From: Phytophthora sp. 'mugwort'
Lineage: Eukaryota; Oomycota; Peronosporomycetes; Peronosporales; Peronosporaceae
Reading direction: 5' to 3'
DNA: 64,000 bases
NCBI GenBank assembly: GCA_033558025.1
Contig: JAUCEF010000004.1
Span: 1,922,001-1,986,000, forward strand
In this document: positions 10,862 through 22,206 of the stretch, piece after piece
How positions within the stretch are numbered: position 1 is the stretch's first letter
Layout of the letters: each line of letters opens with the position of its first letter
Made by a program: the position numbers and the translations under genes
Notes under the pieces: generated by a model
What the model was told of the DNA's origin: nothing
The model's database searches: none
The model's input: only the letters and a program-made list of their open reading frames with translations

Positions 10862-11308
10862 ATGAAGTTCAGCGTCTTCCTCGTCGCCATGATCGCCATT
10901 CTCGGTACTGTCGCCGCTGCTGACCAACCTGTCGTCAAGACTCCGACCGAAGCTCTCGAAAAGGTTCAAGCGTCTGCGTTACCCGATGGTGTCACGCTGA
11001 TTGGAACTGCAGAGAAGATCGACCCTCCTGCTGGAGCTGCTACGACCATCGCGAAGGAAGCCCACCAGGACGACGACAAGGAGCAGCTCGGTTTGGGCCT
11101 TGGCGGATGGGGACTCGGCGGTTGGGGACTCGGAGGCTGGGGTGGCTGGGGCGGTTGGGGTGGCTTTGGCCCCTACCGCTTCGGCTTCTTGCACGGCGGC
11201 TACCCTGGCTGGGCGTATCCGTTGGGTTACTGGAACCTGTTCGGCGCTGGTCTGTACGGCGGTGGGTGTGGTCTGGGCATTCCTTTCGGTGGTCTATACT
11301 ATTGCTAG
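10862..11308 (+). CDS. Gene B, unit 5 (148 aa form)
   Basis: Long form with M-I-A-I-L in the signal peptide. The protein is identical to units 4 and 6. Confidence 0.88.
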   Translation: MKFSVFLVAMIAILGTVAAADQPVVKTPTEALEKVQASALPDGVTLIGTAEKIDPPAGAATTIAKEAHQDDDKEQLGLGLGGWGLGGWGLGGWGGWGGWGGFGPYRFGFLHGGYPGWAYPLGYWNLFGAGLYGGGCGLGIPFGGLYYC

Positions 11309-12350
11309 ATGGATTCAAGTAACCTCGGATTACCTCAAATGGCTAGCAGCTTACATTGTCGCCGAGGGTAGATCGACGTCGTAGGGTTAGCTTGCTATAC
11401 ATGCTTCCTTTCGTTATGAAGTTCTGAATTTGGTTTTCGGTGGTCAATGACTAGCTAAAACAAGAAACTTATCGGGAATGATGCTACTAGCTCATGAGGC
11501 CAACGAAGTTTTGTTGATCCTCTTTCCGTGGAACTTAATTGACAATTACAGCCGACGTTTGTGATGTATCATGTTCCTTGCTTTATTCAAAACAAACAAC
11601 TGTTTTTGTTTCTCGTTCTGATGATAGTGTGTAGACCGCATGATCAAGACACTATTGAGCATATTAAACTCCCGAATTATCGGCGGCAAGTACTACGTCC
11701 TTGACCCGTAGACTATTTGCGTCCTATACTGTACCTTAGACGTTTTGGGCGAAAAATTGTCTTAAATCAGTTTTCATTTGGGTTATTAAAGTCACACCAC
11801 GCGACTTTCACGAGCGCTGTGCTTGCGAGCTCGTGTGTGAAGGTCTACTAAACTGCATAAGAGCTTTACTCTAATGCCTCATCAGAACAACAAAAGAGTT
11901 TCGTCAGCAGAGTAAACCTGCCGAAATGCTGTTCCATCCATAAACGTTACTTTTAATTGCGGCACCAGGTAGCGGTATTTTCTAGATGGTTGTTTTGCCT
12001 GTTCACCTCGGGAAGAACGAGTTCTAGTTCCTCATCTTGCTCTACTACTACTACTACTAGGTCGACCTCACCCCCATTACAGCGACTCCCGCACCTCAAC
12101 TAACACGTGTACAAACATTGTGGTGATGCTTCAAAAAGGTCAAACATCCTAAAAATGGCCCGAAATCCCTATTGGACCAGAATTACAAAAATGTGCGCAT
12201 AAGCAGACACAACTTAACCTGCATTCGAAATACTGGTGCATGTTCAGCCCTAACTAGTGATATCACACGATAACGGAAGTCGAGGAAGTTGGAATTGATT
12301 CAAGTTTGGAAAGCAATGGTCGATCGACCCGTGCACTCCGTCACCAGCGA

Positions 12351-12605
12351 TTACCAGCCGTAGCCAATGCCGCCGAAGCCACCCCAGCGTCCCCATGGTC
12401 CCCATCCGTAGCCCCCCCATCCCGGGAAACCCTTGTGCCACCACTCCTTCTTGCCGTTCTCGGCGTCCGCGCTCTCCTTGTCGACAGGAACAGCAAAGCT
12501 GGGCGTGTCAGCCGCTGCGAGAGCTCTCAGTGCAGACGGACCGGCAGCGGTAGCGACGCCGGCACCAGCGACGAGGGCGGTGACGACGAAAGTAGTGAGC
12601 TTCAT
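12351..12605 (-). CDS. Gene A, unit 6
   Basis: 84 aa majority form. Upstream of the start, a G-to-A change near 12737 creates a stop that closes the in-frame leader open in the other six units. This supports the start at the signal-peptide Met rather than the longer 136 aa reading. Confidence 0.87.
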   Translation of the reverse strand: MKLTTFVVTALVAGAGVATAAGPSALRALAAADTPSFAVPVDKESADAENGKKEWWHKGFPGWGGYGWGPWGRWGGFGGIGYGW

Positions 12606-12911
12606 GTTCGTTGCGGAAACTGTGCGAAGTGAGGCAAGTTGGTTTGTGTGAACTGGTGACACAATGGTTCGTTCAGAGCTGGTTTTGATGGAACCTCTTC
12701 TTCGTCTTCTCCAAGACGGCGTCAATCTTGAGGATTAATTGAGTGCCGCCAACTCGAACATTTATGTAGTGCAAGAAAAGTCCTCGATTTCGCGGGTATT
12801 TGTTCGCTTGGATGAAAGATTTAACTTCCCTTGGAGGTGGAATCTTAGAACAGCCACAACTCCATTTGTTGCCAACATAACAAGTCGAGAATCAACACCA
12901 CCATCACAGCC

Positions 12912-13358
12912 ATGAAGTTCAGCGTCTTCCTCGTCGCCATGATCGCCATTCTCGGTACTGTCGCCGCTGCTGACCAACCTGTCGTCAAGACTCCGACCGA
13001 AGCTCTCGAAAAGGTTCAAGCGTCTGCGTTACCCGATGGTGTCACGCTGATTGGAACTGCAGAGAAGATCGACCCTCCTGCTGGAGCTGCTACGACCATC
13101 GCGAAGGAAGCCCACCAGGACGACGACAAGGAGCAGCTCGGTTTGGGCCTTGGCGGATGGGGACTCGGCGGTTGGGGACTCGGAGGCTGGGGTGGCTGGG
13201 GCGGTTGGGGTGGCTTTGGCCCCTACCGCTTCGGCTTCTTGCACGGCGGCTACCCTGGCTGGGCGTATCCGTTGGGTTACTGGAACCTGTTCGGCGCTGG
13301 TCTGTACGGCGGTGGGTGTGGTCTGGGCATTCCTTTCGGTGGTCTATACTATTGCTAG
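12912..13358 (+). CDS. Gene B, unit 6 (148 aa form)
   Basis: Long form with M-I-A-I-L. The protein is identical to units 4 and 5. The spacer that follows has a T-run two bases longer than in earlier spacers, a feature repeated after unit 7. Confidence 0.88.
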   Translation: MKFSVFLVAMIAILGTVAAADQPVVKTPTEALEKVQASALPDGVTLIGTAEKIDPPAGAATTIAKEAHQDDDKEQLGLGLGGWGLGGWGLGGWGGWGGWGGFGPYRFGFLHGGYPGWAYPLGYWNLFGAGLYGGGCGLGIPFGGLYYC

Positions 13359-14402
13359 ATGGATTCAAGTAACCTCGGATTACCTCAAATGGCTAGCAGC
13401 TTACATTGTCGCCGAGGGTAGATCGACGTCGTAGGGTTAGCTTGCTATACATGCTTCCTTTCGTTATGAAGTTCTGAATTTGGTTTTCGGTGGTCAATGA
13501 CTAGCTAAAACAAGAAACTTATCGGGAATGATGCTACTAGCTCATGAGGCCAACGAAGTTTTGTTGATCCTCTTTCCGTGGAACTTAATTGACAATTACA
13601 GCCGACGTTTGTGATGTATCATGTTCCTTGCTTTATTCAAAACAAACAACTGTTTTTGTTTCTCGTTCTGATGATAGTGTGTAGACCGCATGATCAAGAC
13701 ACTATTGAGCATATTAAACTCCCGAATTATCGGCGGCAAGTACTACGTCCTTGACCCGTAGACTATTTGCGTCCTATACTGTACCTTAGACGTTTTGGGC
13801 GAAAAATTGTCTTAAATCAGTTTTCATTTGGGTTATTAAAGTCACACCACGCGACTTTCACGAGCGCTGTGCTTGCGAGCTCGTGTGTGAAGGTCTACTA
13901 AACTGCATAAGAGCTTTACTCTAATGCCTCATCAGAACAACAAAAGAGTTTCGTCAGCAGAGTAAACCTGCCGAAATGCTGTTCCATCCATAAACGTTAC
14001 TTTTTTAATTGCGGCACCAGGTAGCGGTATTTTCTAGATGGTTGTTTTGCCTCTTCACCTCGGGAAGAACGAGTTCTAGTTCCTCATCTTGCTCTACTAC
14101 TACTACTACTAGGTCGACCTCACCCCCATTACAGCGACTCCCGCACCTCAACTAACACGTGTACAAACATTGTGGTGATGCTTCAAAAAGGTCAAACATC
14201 CTAAAAATGGCCCGAAATCCCTATTGGACCAGAATTACAAAAATGTGCGCATAAGCAGACACAACTTAACCTGCATTCGAAATACTGGTGCATGTTCAGC
14301 CCTAACTAGTGATATCACACGATAACGGAAGTCGAGGAAGTTGGAATTGATTCAAGTTTGGAAAGCAATGGTCGATCGACCCGTGCGCTCCGTCACCAGC
14401 GA

Positions 14403-14657
14403 TTACCAGCCGTAGCCAATGCCGCCGAAGCCACCCCAGCGTCCCCATGGTCCCCATCCGTAGCCCCCCCATCCCGGGAAACCCTTGTGCCACCACTCCT
14501 TCTTGCCGTTCTCGGCGTCCGCGCTCTCCTTGTCGACAGGAACAGCAAAGCTGGGCGTGTCAGCCGCTGCGAGAGCTCTCAGTGCAGACGGACCGGCAGC
14601 GGTAGCGACGCCGGCACCAGCGACGAGGGCGGTGACGACGAAAGTAGTGAGCTTCAT
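14403..14657 (-). CDS. Gene A, unit 7
   Basis: 84 aa majority form. Last complete A copy in the array. Reading frame, signal peptide and Gly/Trp tail are intact. Confidence 0.85.
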   Translation of the reverse strand: MKLTTFVVTALVAGAGVATAAGPSALRALAAADTPSFAVPVDKESADAENGKKEWWHKGFPGWGGYGWGPWGRWGGFGGIGYGW

Positions 14658-14963
14658 GTTCGTTGCGGAAACTGTGCGAAGTGAGGCAAGTTGGTTTGTG
14701 TGAACTGGTGACACAATGGTTCGTTCAGAGCTGGTTTTGATGGAACCTCTTCTTCGTCTTCTCCAAGACGGCGTCAATCTTGAGGATTGATTGAGTGCCG
14801 CCAACTCGAACATTTATGTAGTGCAAGAAAAGTCCTCGATTTCGCGGGTATTTGTTCGCTTGGATGAAAGATTTAACTTCCCTTGGAGGTGGAATCTTAG
14901 AACAGCCACAACTCCATTTGTTGCCAACATAACAAGTCGAGAATCAACACCACCATCACAGCC

Positions 14964-15410
14964 ATGAAGTTCAGCGTCTTCCTCGTCGCCATGATGGCCA
15001 TTCTCGGTACTGTCGCCGCTGCTGACCAACCTGTCGTCAAGACTCCGACCGAAGCTCTCGAAAAGGTTCAAGCGTCTGCGTTACCCGATGGTGTCACGCT
15101 GATTGGAACTGCAGAGAAGATCGACCCTCCTGCTGGAGCTGCTACGACCATCGCGAAGGAAGCCCACAAGGACGACGACAAGGAGCAGCTCGGTTTGGGC
15201 CTTGGCGGATGGGGACTCGGCGGTTGGGGACTCGGAGGCTGGGGTGGCTGGGGCGGTTGGGGTGGCTTTGGCCCCTACCGCTTCGGCTTCTTGCACGGCG
15301 GCTACCCTGGCTGGGCGTATCCGTTGGGTTACTGGAACCTGTTCGGCGCTGGTCTGTACGGCGGTGGGTGTGGTCTGGGCATTCCTTTCGGTGGTCTATA
15401 CTATTGCTAG
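14964..15410 (+). CDS. Gene B, unit 7 (148 aa form)
   Basis: Long form with M-M-A-I-L and a private Gln-to-Lys change (A-H-K-D-D-D-K-E-Q). It is followed by spacer to about 16167, where the array ends. Confidence 0.88.
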   Translation: MKFSVFLVAMMAILGTVAAADQPVVKTPTEALEKVQASALPDGVTLIGTAEKIDPPAGAATTIAKEAHKDDDKEQLGLGLGGWGLGGWGLGGWGGWGGWGGFGPYRFGFLHGGYPGWAYPLGYWNLFGAGLYGGGCGLGIPFGGLYYC

Positions 15411-16167
15411 ATGGATTCAAGTAACCTCGGATTACCTCAAATGGCTAGCAGCTTACATTGTCGCCGAGGGTAGATCGACGTCGTAGGGTTAGCTTGCTAT
15501 ACATGCTTTCTTTCGTTATAAAGTTCTGAATTTGGTTTTCGGTGGTCAATGACTAGCTAAAACAAGAAACTTATCGGGAATGATGCTACTAGCTCATGAG
15601 GCCAACGAAGTTTTGTTGATCCTCTTTCCGTGGAACTTAATTGACAATTACAGCCGACGTTTGTGATGTATCATGTTCCTTGCTTTATTCAAAACAAACA
15701 ACTGTTTTTGTTTCTCGTTCTGATGATAGTGTGTAGACCGCATGATCAAGACACTATTGAGCATATTAAACTCCCGAATTATCGGCGGCAAGTACTACGT
15801 CCTTGACCCGTAGACTATTTGCGTCCTATACTGTACCTTAGACGTTTTGGGCGAAAAATTGTCTTAAATCAGTTTTCATTTGGGTTATTAAAGTCACACC
15901 ACGCGACTTTCACGAGCGCTGTGCTTGCGAGCTCGTATGTGAAGGTCTACTAAACTGCATAAGAGCTTTGCTCTAATGCCTCATCAGAACAACAAAAGAG
16001 TTTCGTCAGCAGAGTAAACCTGCCGAAATGCTGTTCCATCCATAAACGTTACTTTTTTAATTGCGGCACCAGGTAGCGGTATTTTCTAGATGGTTGTTTT
16101 GCCTCTTCACCTCGGGAAGAACGAGTTCTAGTTCCTCATCTTGATCTACTACTACTGCTACTAGGTC

Positions 16168-16198
16168 TGTCTGGCGCTGGTCGGTACGGCGGCGGGTG
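16168..16198 (+). pseudogene. Gene B fragment at the 5' edge of LINE copy 2 (left target-site repeat)
   Basis: About 31 bases match gene B codons for G-A-G-L-Y-G-G-G with a few mismatches, abutting array spacer on the left and the LINE on the right. The last 16 bases (16183-16198) nearly repeat the bases just after the LINE (22208-22223), with two mismatches. This looks like a target-site duplication in a gene B copy. The jump from spacer to gene B at 16167 implies a deletion of the intervening unit sequence. Confidence 0.6.
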
Positions 16199-16257
16199 AT
16201 AATAAAAAGAAATTGTTTTTGCTAGCTACCGCTAAACACGAACCCTAACCGTCCCTT

Positions 16258-17990
16258 CGTGAACAATGGCATCGATGGCACATTCTTGGCCGCAAGTTCA
16301 CTATCAAGCGCCAACTATCCTTCATCGACAAGTTCTACCTGGACATTTCAGGCATTCGTACGTCTGAAGTGGCTAACCAGCTCTTCATGGGACTGTCAAC
16401 GATTGGAGCACGACCATTGTTTTGGACACCACGTGATGTCAGTATGGAGGCTCAGGTGGCCATGCCAACGTGGCGCTTCTACTTCGGCCAAGAAATGCCC
16501 CCCTCGTGTTTGAAAGTGCGTGGATTCGTGACAAACCAATTAGCGTATGGTGGACACTTTTGTTCGACGCGAGGAAAACGCTCTGTTGCGCCACTCGAGC
16601 GAGCTACTGGCTTTAGGCAGTCGCCGTATGCAATAGTGCTTCCCTCCGAAAGTGACCGTCTTCACAATAAGCAACGCGACACTGCGCAAGCTGTAGACAA
16701 CCCCATCAACTCAACCCATGATGATCATATCAATGTGGCCACGCCAGATCGACACCCAGTCGCGCCAAGCGATTTTCCTACGTCTGCGACGCAAGAGCTG
16801 CCCCCCCATGGCATATCTTGCCAAGCGTCCGTTCGTTCGAGAATGCAGACACCTTAGGCGGCTGGTTGACATCCTCTTCAGGACCCGTTTTACACGACCA
16901 CGGTTCTCAATTGACAATTGAAGAACAATCGGACATGGAAATGGAATCTGCTCCAAGCGATGAAGATGTGGATATGCTGCGTCATCGTGAATCAGGATTT
17001 AAGCGAAGCGAGTCGTCTTTCGCAGATGCAAACCCTTTTGCACCCCTCGATACGATGGAATGCAGCTTTGAAACCTTTTAACCGGAAGTTCCGGAGGGTA
17101 TGCGTCTGGTGTCCTCATCACTCCTCAGTTGGTTCGCACTAGCACGGCCCCTGAACCTCAAGAGCCGCTGCCGACTAAAAGACGCGCAACGGACCTCAAC
17201 AAGCGTTCGATCGCAAACCTCAAACCGGACGAAGAAATCCTGGTCTCGGCACAGTAGACTTGTCTAGAATCTCATGAGGACCGCCTCATTCAAAACATAC
17301 AACACATAGGCCCCGCTAAGAAGCTCTTGCATGAGTCCAAGAACATGGATCAGGTGGTCCAATCCATTCGCGCGATGCCAATTGCGTGGTCAACCGCGTT
17401 TTGCTGTGATCTGGCTTCAGAAGGCCAGAAGGCAACGACATGAAGGACATTGCTGACATTCACGAGCTTGACCGCATCCTGGCGTCAAAGGGGATGCCGA
17501 GAATGACGTATCGTTTCACCAACGAGTTGTTCCATCAAACTTTTCCCTGGGCAAATCACGATCGGACTACGTACGAGTTTGACTGCTGCTCGGGAACTAC
17601 AGCCGGCCCACATCAAAAATCAATGGGACACATTACGTTGGCTCAGTGCATTTAAACTGCTGGTCATAAGCACCTGTCCGTTCATCTTTGATCAAGTAAA
17701 TGGCTACATTATCTTGTTGGAGAAACTGATGAAGGGCTTCCCCATGAAAAGGGCCGTCTCCTCTCTGACGGAATGATATTGAAATTGATGCGATCGCTTC
17801 TTGGCCGTCAATTGATGTCCAAGATGTAGGAAATAGCACCTTCCCCAGTGACGTTTTGAAGGCTATCACTGCACTGGGTAACAGCAGGGTGTCACCTGAG
17901 AAACTGCCGACGCTATCACTAGATATGCTTTTCTCTAGTATGACAGCGGATTCTAGAAACTAAGCTGGTTGTGACACCAGAAATCGGTCA
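16258..17990 (+). pseudogene. LINE ORF1 remnant
   Basis: The reading frame from 16258 to 16857 resembles ORF1 proteins of oomycete LINEs (W-R-F-Y-F-G-Q ... L-K-V-R-G-F-V-T-N-Q-L), a nucleic-acid-binding partner of ORF2. A frameshift near 16820-16860 moves the reading to another frame up to 17081 (acidic E-E-Q-S-D-M-E-M-E-S). Further fragments follow at 17440-17655. No zinc knuckle is visible. Assignment rests on position upstream of the endonuclease and general resemblance. Confidence 0.6.
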
Positions 17991-18376
17991 ATCCTGTAAG
18001 GTACTGACCTGGAATGTGCATGGAGTGAAAGAAGGTGGCTACTCGCTAATCTCTACGCACCTCAAGCATTTTTATTTTTCATATATTCAAGAAACGTGAT
18101 TTCGAGATCGTAGACAAGCAAAACGATTTGGTTACCTGGTGGACCAATGCTTCGGTGGAAGACTATTTTTTCGGATAAAAATGGAGAATCTCGGCGAACG
18201 TTGTTTTCAAGAAGTGGGGGAGTTGCAACAGTGAATCATGGATCCTGTCCTGGCGTGGAGAGAGCAGCAGTTATTTCCTCTGCAACAATTCCTAATCGTT
18301 ATTTGCTTGTCCGACTACGCTGGGGTGGGAAGACATGCTATATCCACAATATATATGCACCTAATGATGCTGCATC

Positions 18377-18462
18377 GCGAAACACACTGTTCGAACACCT
18401 GCCAACAAATTTTGTTGTAACAAATTTTGTTATTGGCAGGTGTTCGAACAGTGTTTTTCGCG
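18377..18462. repeat. Inverted repeat (hairpin) inside LINE endonuclease region
   Basis: Two arms of about 38 bases, each containing CACTGTTCGAACACCTGCCA in opposite orientation, flank a short AT-rich centre that itself contains a repeated CAAATTTTGTT. The left arm is in the LINE reading frame (N-T-L-F-E-H-L-P), so the right arm looks like an inverted copy that replaced or was inserted into coding sequence between Y-A-P-N-D and D-L-N-L-A. Confidence 0.8.
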
Positions 18463-19118
18463 CTGTAATGAAAACGCAATACACATCGTGTGAGGAGATC
18501 TGAACTTGGCTGTGGAACCAGACAAGGATGCTGTGTTGAATCATCCTCGACCTGATTCCAGCAGGAGTATTTTGATATCGTGGCTGCTGGAACTTAACGT
18601 CGTTGATGCTTGGAGACTTCATCACCCAGAGAAGATAGTCTTTTCTGGTCCTATCCGAAGACGAAATCGTATAGATTATATATTGTATCGGATATGTTGA
18701 TTTCTTCATCCTACCATGATTCTAGATATGATGTGTGGGAAGGAAGTGATCATCTAGCTCATCATGTTGAGCTTACATCGTGGCACCATCCATCTGGTCC
18801 AGGTTTTTGGCCATTGCCTGACTGGCTTCTTCGAATATCGGAGCTTCGTGCTGGCATCCAACAGGAAGCGCGGACACTATTTTCGGTTCTACGGACATCG
18901 AATCCTGGGATTGTCTGGAGATCTTGGAAGCAAAAACTTAAAGGCTCTGAAGAAATATCAGAAAAATATGAAAAATGGAGCTGCATCTGAATTAGCACTC
19001 GCTCGTCAACAACTTGAAGAGTGTACAGTGGTCGTCGCCCGTGATGATGCTGATGAACAAGCTGAAATCGATTTATACTTTGCCAGACAGCGGTACACTG
19101 TGTAAAAACGAATGGTCA

Positions 19119-19265
19119 AAAAAATGACTAACTCCGTTCTGTTGTCGTCACTGTCTGCTCAAACCCAGCTGCATTCCGAAACTTTTTTTTCAAGCTTTTT
19201 TTTTCGGAATGGAGTTGGGTTTGAGCAGGCAGTGACGACAGCAGAACGGAGCTCGTCATTTTCTT
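19119..19265. repeat. Large imperfect inverted repeat inside LINE ORF2
   Basis: Arms of about 63-69 bases (including CTCAAACCCA versus its complement) pair with only a handful of mismatches around a centre of A/T runs. The structure sits between endonuclease and reverse transcriptase. The same structure begins at the right edge of the window in LINE copy 3 (about 63865-64000), so it predates duplication of the LINE. The mismatches between arms argue against a simple assembly fold-back. Confidence 0.82.
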
Positions 19266-22206
19266 TCGCGCAGCACGCTACAAACTTCGTCATACTCTGT
19301 TTGATTCGATCAATGGGCTGATGGTACCGTGTCTAGCGATCCAACTGACATTTAATCAGGGTTTCCAGGATCACTGGGGCAAGAGTTTTGGTGACACGCG
19401 GTATACCGAAGGAAATCCGAACTTGATGAAGCTGCGCAGCATCGCTTGCTAGACTCGATTGACCGCAAGCTCAATTTGGAGCCAAGAACAGTTTAGATAA
19501 TGAGCAAACGGTTGATGAATTGGCTGCGTCAATGCGGACGATGCGGTCGTACTCAGCACCAGGTCCTGATGGTTTTATAGCGGCATTTTACCAAGTGGAT
19601 CCGAAAGTATCTGGTGAGATTTTGCTCATAGTTTTTCGTTACCAAATGAATTGTTGCCGCATCAGCGCCATTCTTCTGTGGCACTTTTGTCCAAGAAAGG
19701 AAATCGTGCGGACCCGGGTAATTTCCGACCTATTACGTTGATCCCCGTGGAAGTCAAAGTGCTGTCTCGGTTGTTAGCATATCGACTGAAACTTTCATTG
19801 CTACATTAGTGCATCCTGACCAGAAAGGTTTTATACCAGGACGGTCAATCCATCATCAAGTAATATTGGTGCGCGATCTTCAGCATTTAATTAGTAGTCG
19901 TGGTGGTAAAGCGGTTGCGGCTGTTCTTGATTTTGCGAAAGCATACGATCGTGTCAACCGTGGTTACTTGTTCAAGGTGATGGAGCGACAAGGTTTCGGA
20001 TCAAATTTCCTTGCTTGGATTCGACTACTCTGCAATGGTTCAATGTGCTCTCTGATGATCAATGGATGGGCGCTTGATCCACTAGCGCCATCTCGGGGCG
20101 TTAAGCATGGGGACCCTTTGTCACCATACCTATTTGCACTATCACTCGAACCGCTAGGAAATTACTACGAGCCAGAAGAGAGCTGGGCGTTGTGATTGAT
20201 GCGTCTTTATCGATTCCCGTAGCTTTCTTTGCTGATGATACTCCGTTGTTTTCTCGAGATGTTTTCCACCTCGGAGAACAACTACAACTTGTTGATTGTT
20301 ATTTGCTGGATTAGGGAGCAATGCTCAATCATTCGAAAAGTGTCGTCATGAGCCTTAACAATCATCGGGCGACTCCAACATTGGAGCCGCTCCATTCGCT
20401 GCAAGCAGGAGAGATTGTCAAGTATCTTGGTATTCCGTTTGGAAATTTTGAGACATCAACACAATATGCAACTCCGCTGGACAAGAAGCTCATGACTAGC
20501 CTTCGTTTGTTGGAAAGGTAGAGCGCGTACACTGATGGGGCGTCGGCTAATTTTCCAAGCGGTCATTCTGTCCATGGTTTGGTACTTCACGACAAGGATG
20601 AATATACCGGTCCGGTTCATTAGTGGTGGCAAAGTGTCGTGACTAGGTACATATTGTATAACCGCGTTGGTATTTGTTCGGAAAGATCTGGCTACCCAGC
20701 CGCGAGAGGCTGACGGAATTGGGGTACAATAATTATGACCAGCATCCGTAGGCAGCGTTTTCTTCTTCTCCAACAACTCGCGCATGTGATGTATGGACAC
20801 AACATGGATAACGCGTTGGTATAGTGCCGACCTATTGCGGAACTATTACGACTTCGTTATGGAGTATTTGGACGTCCGTGGTCTAGTGATTTTTTGTTTC
20901 AAAACCCTCCCCGTCCGGCTGGATGGAGAGCAACTATGCTACCAACGTGGTGGCGTCAAATATTGAAGGATTGGAAACGACTCAAATGGCCAAGTAGGCC
21001 CTCCATTTGCTGCAGTAGGGTAAAAACGCTTCAGTATGCTTTGTTCAGCCCTATTTGGTGGAATACATCCCGTGAATTTCAAGTATGGCATACCCGAGGT
21101 TCGCCCTGGAAACCATTCGGGACAGGATCAAACAAGTTTAGACGCCTGTGCAGTGAACTCGCTGCCATGCAAAAGTGGTGTCTTGCTGACTTCTTAGACG
21201 AATATCATCATTGGCCGACAGCCTTTGTTTTCTTGTGGAATGTGTACAACGAGCTACAATCATTGCTTGGTCCATATATACAAACGTGATATTCTTCAAC
21301 TGTATCGACAATTGAGTCAGATCTTTCACCGAGGGTTCCCACATCCTGAAGCTGGTGGAATGAGTGTTGCAACCCGTGATGTATCAGTACCTGCCTGTGG
21401 TGTGCTAGTTGGAAAAAGTGCACCCTTTTTCCCGAATCTTCGGATACAGGAATGGAATACCCTTCTGGCACCTGCACAAACAATGGATACACATCCTATG
21501 TGTGAGCTTGGATGCCCCCAGCACGTACTTCACTCGACACTCACAAGCTTCATATCACTCCGGCGTTGCATAATTCCAATTGTCCATGATGTGATGCTGC
21601 GGCTGTTCTTCGGTGACCTCATTATGGGATCCCGATTTTATTTCTCGAAGTCAACTGAACAATGCGTTCGTAATTCATGTTTATCGTTTGAAACGGTGGA
21701 ACACTGCTTATTTCCTGCCCGGCTTTGCCCGAGTATGTGGAAATCTCTTTGGGACACCGTGGAGCAAAGCTTTTGCGAAGCATTTATAATGGAAGTTACT
21801 GCTGTTCCCCACCTTGCGCGATGTTCACGCTAGTTGGAGGCACGAGCATGGGGTGTTAATTCTCCTTTGGAGAGTGCACACTGCTATTGTCTTGACGCTA
21901 CGTGGCGCCTATGTAATGACATCTACTTTCATGAAACAAAAGCACAGCAACCAAGCGTACCAAGCTTGGTCAGCTCGTTTGGGCGACATTGTCAATTTAT
22001 CTACCAATACTCAACAGAGTTGGGCATTGGGGAGATACAGTTGTCTCTATCCTCCAACGTCTGGGATTTGACGCTCCCATGACGTTGAACGTACCTCCCC
22101 CTGAGCATCGAATATGGATCCCGCGTCCAGAGTCCAGTCATTATCCTATCTACGTAGCTAGCAGACCGAGAAGTCCTATAATCAGTAAATCAATTCTTTT
22201 CTATCT

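Larger units (their letters stand above)
1039..16167. repeat. Tandem array of seven ~2 kb units, each a divergent A-B gene pair
   Basis: Gene B start codons lie at 2698, 4730, 6762, 8812, 10862, 12912 and 14964, giving periods of 2032, 2032, 2050, 2050, 2050 and 2052 bp. The steps in length come from a 15 bp in-frame insertion in gene B (units 3-7), one extra CTA triplet in a spacer microsatellite, and two extra T in a T-run in the spacer after unit 6. Units otherwise differ by scattered single bases. The array starts with a LINE-truncated B tail and stops at about 16167, where spacer sequence jumps to a diverged gene B fragment. Such uniformity implies recent amplification or ongoing homogenisation by unequal exchange or gene conversion. 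Confidence 0.97.
16199..22206 (+). mobile_element. LINE copy 2, near-complete non-LTR retrotransposon (decayed)
   Basis: About 6.0 kb with the order ORF1, endonuclease, reverse transcriptase and C-terminal Cys/His segment, typical of oomycete L1-like elements. Many stops and frameshifts show it is not active. It is inserted near the 3' end of a gene B copy, in the same orientation. There is no poly(A) at the 3' end, and the ORF2 reading can run past the junction into host sequence, so the true 3' end of the element may be missing. It is near-identical to copies 1 and 3, including the junction, so the three share one insertion event followed by duplication. Confidence 0.85.
17991..22206 (+). 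pseudogene. LINE ORF2 remnant: endonuclease, reverse transcriptase, Cys/His domain
   Basis: Endonuclease (APE type): T-W-N-V-H-G near 18010, Y-A-P-N-D near 18355, D-L-N-L-A near 18500, R-I-D-Y-I-L near 18670 and S-D-H near 18746. Reverse transcriptase: A-P-G-P-D-G near 19560, Q-K-G-F-I-P-G-R near 19820, L-D-F-A-K-A-Y-D near 19930, G-V-K-H-G-D-P-L-S-P near 20100 and F-A-D-D near 20232. A Cys/His zf-RVT-like segment lies near 21660-21740. A single-base deletion near 20162 breaks the RT frame here; copy 3 lacks it. Two long inverted repeats interrupt the coding region at 18377-18462 and 19119-19265. Confidence 0.82.

Noticed and set aside
1039..16167. CRISPR array or satellite DNA as explanation for the regular repeats
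   Set aside because: Units are 2 kb with two conserved genes each, in a eukaryotic genome context.
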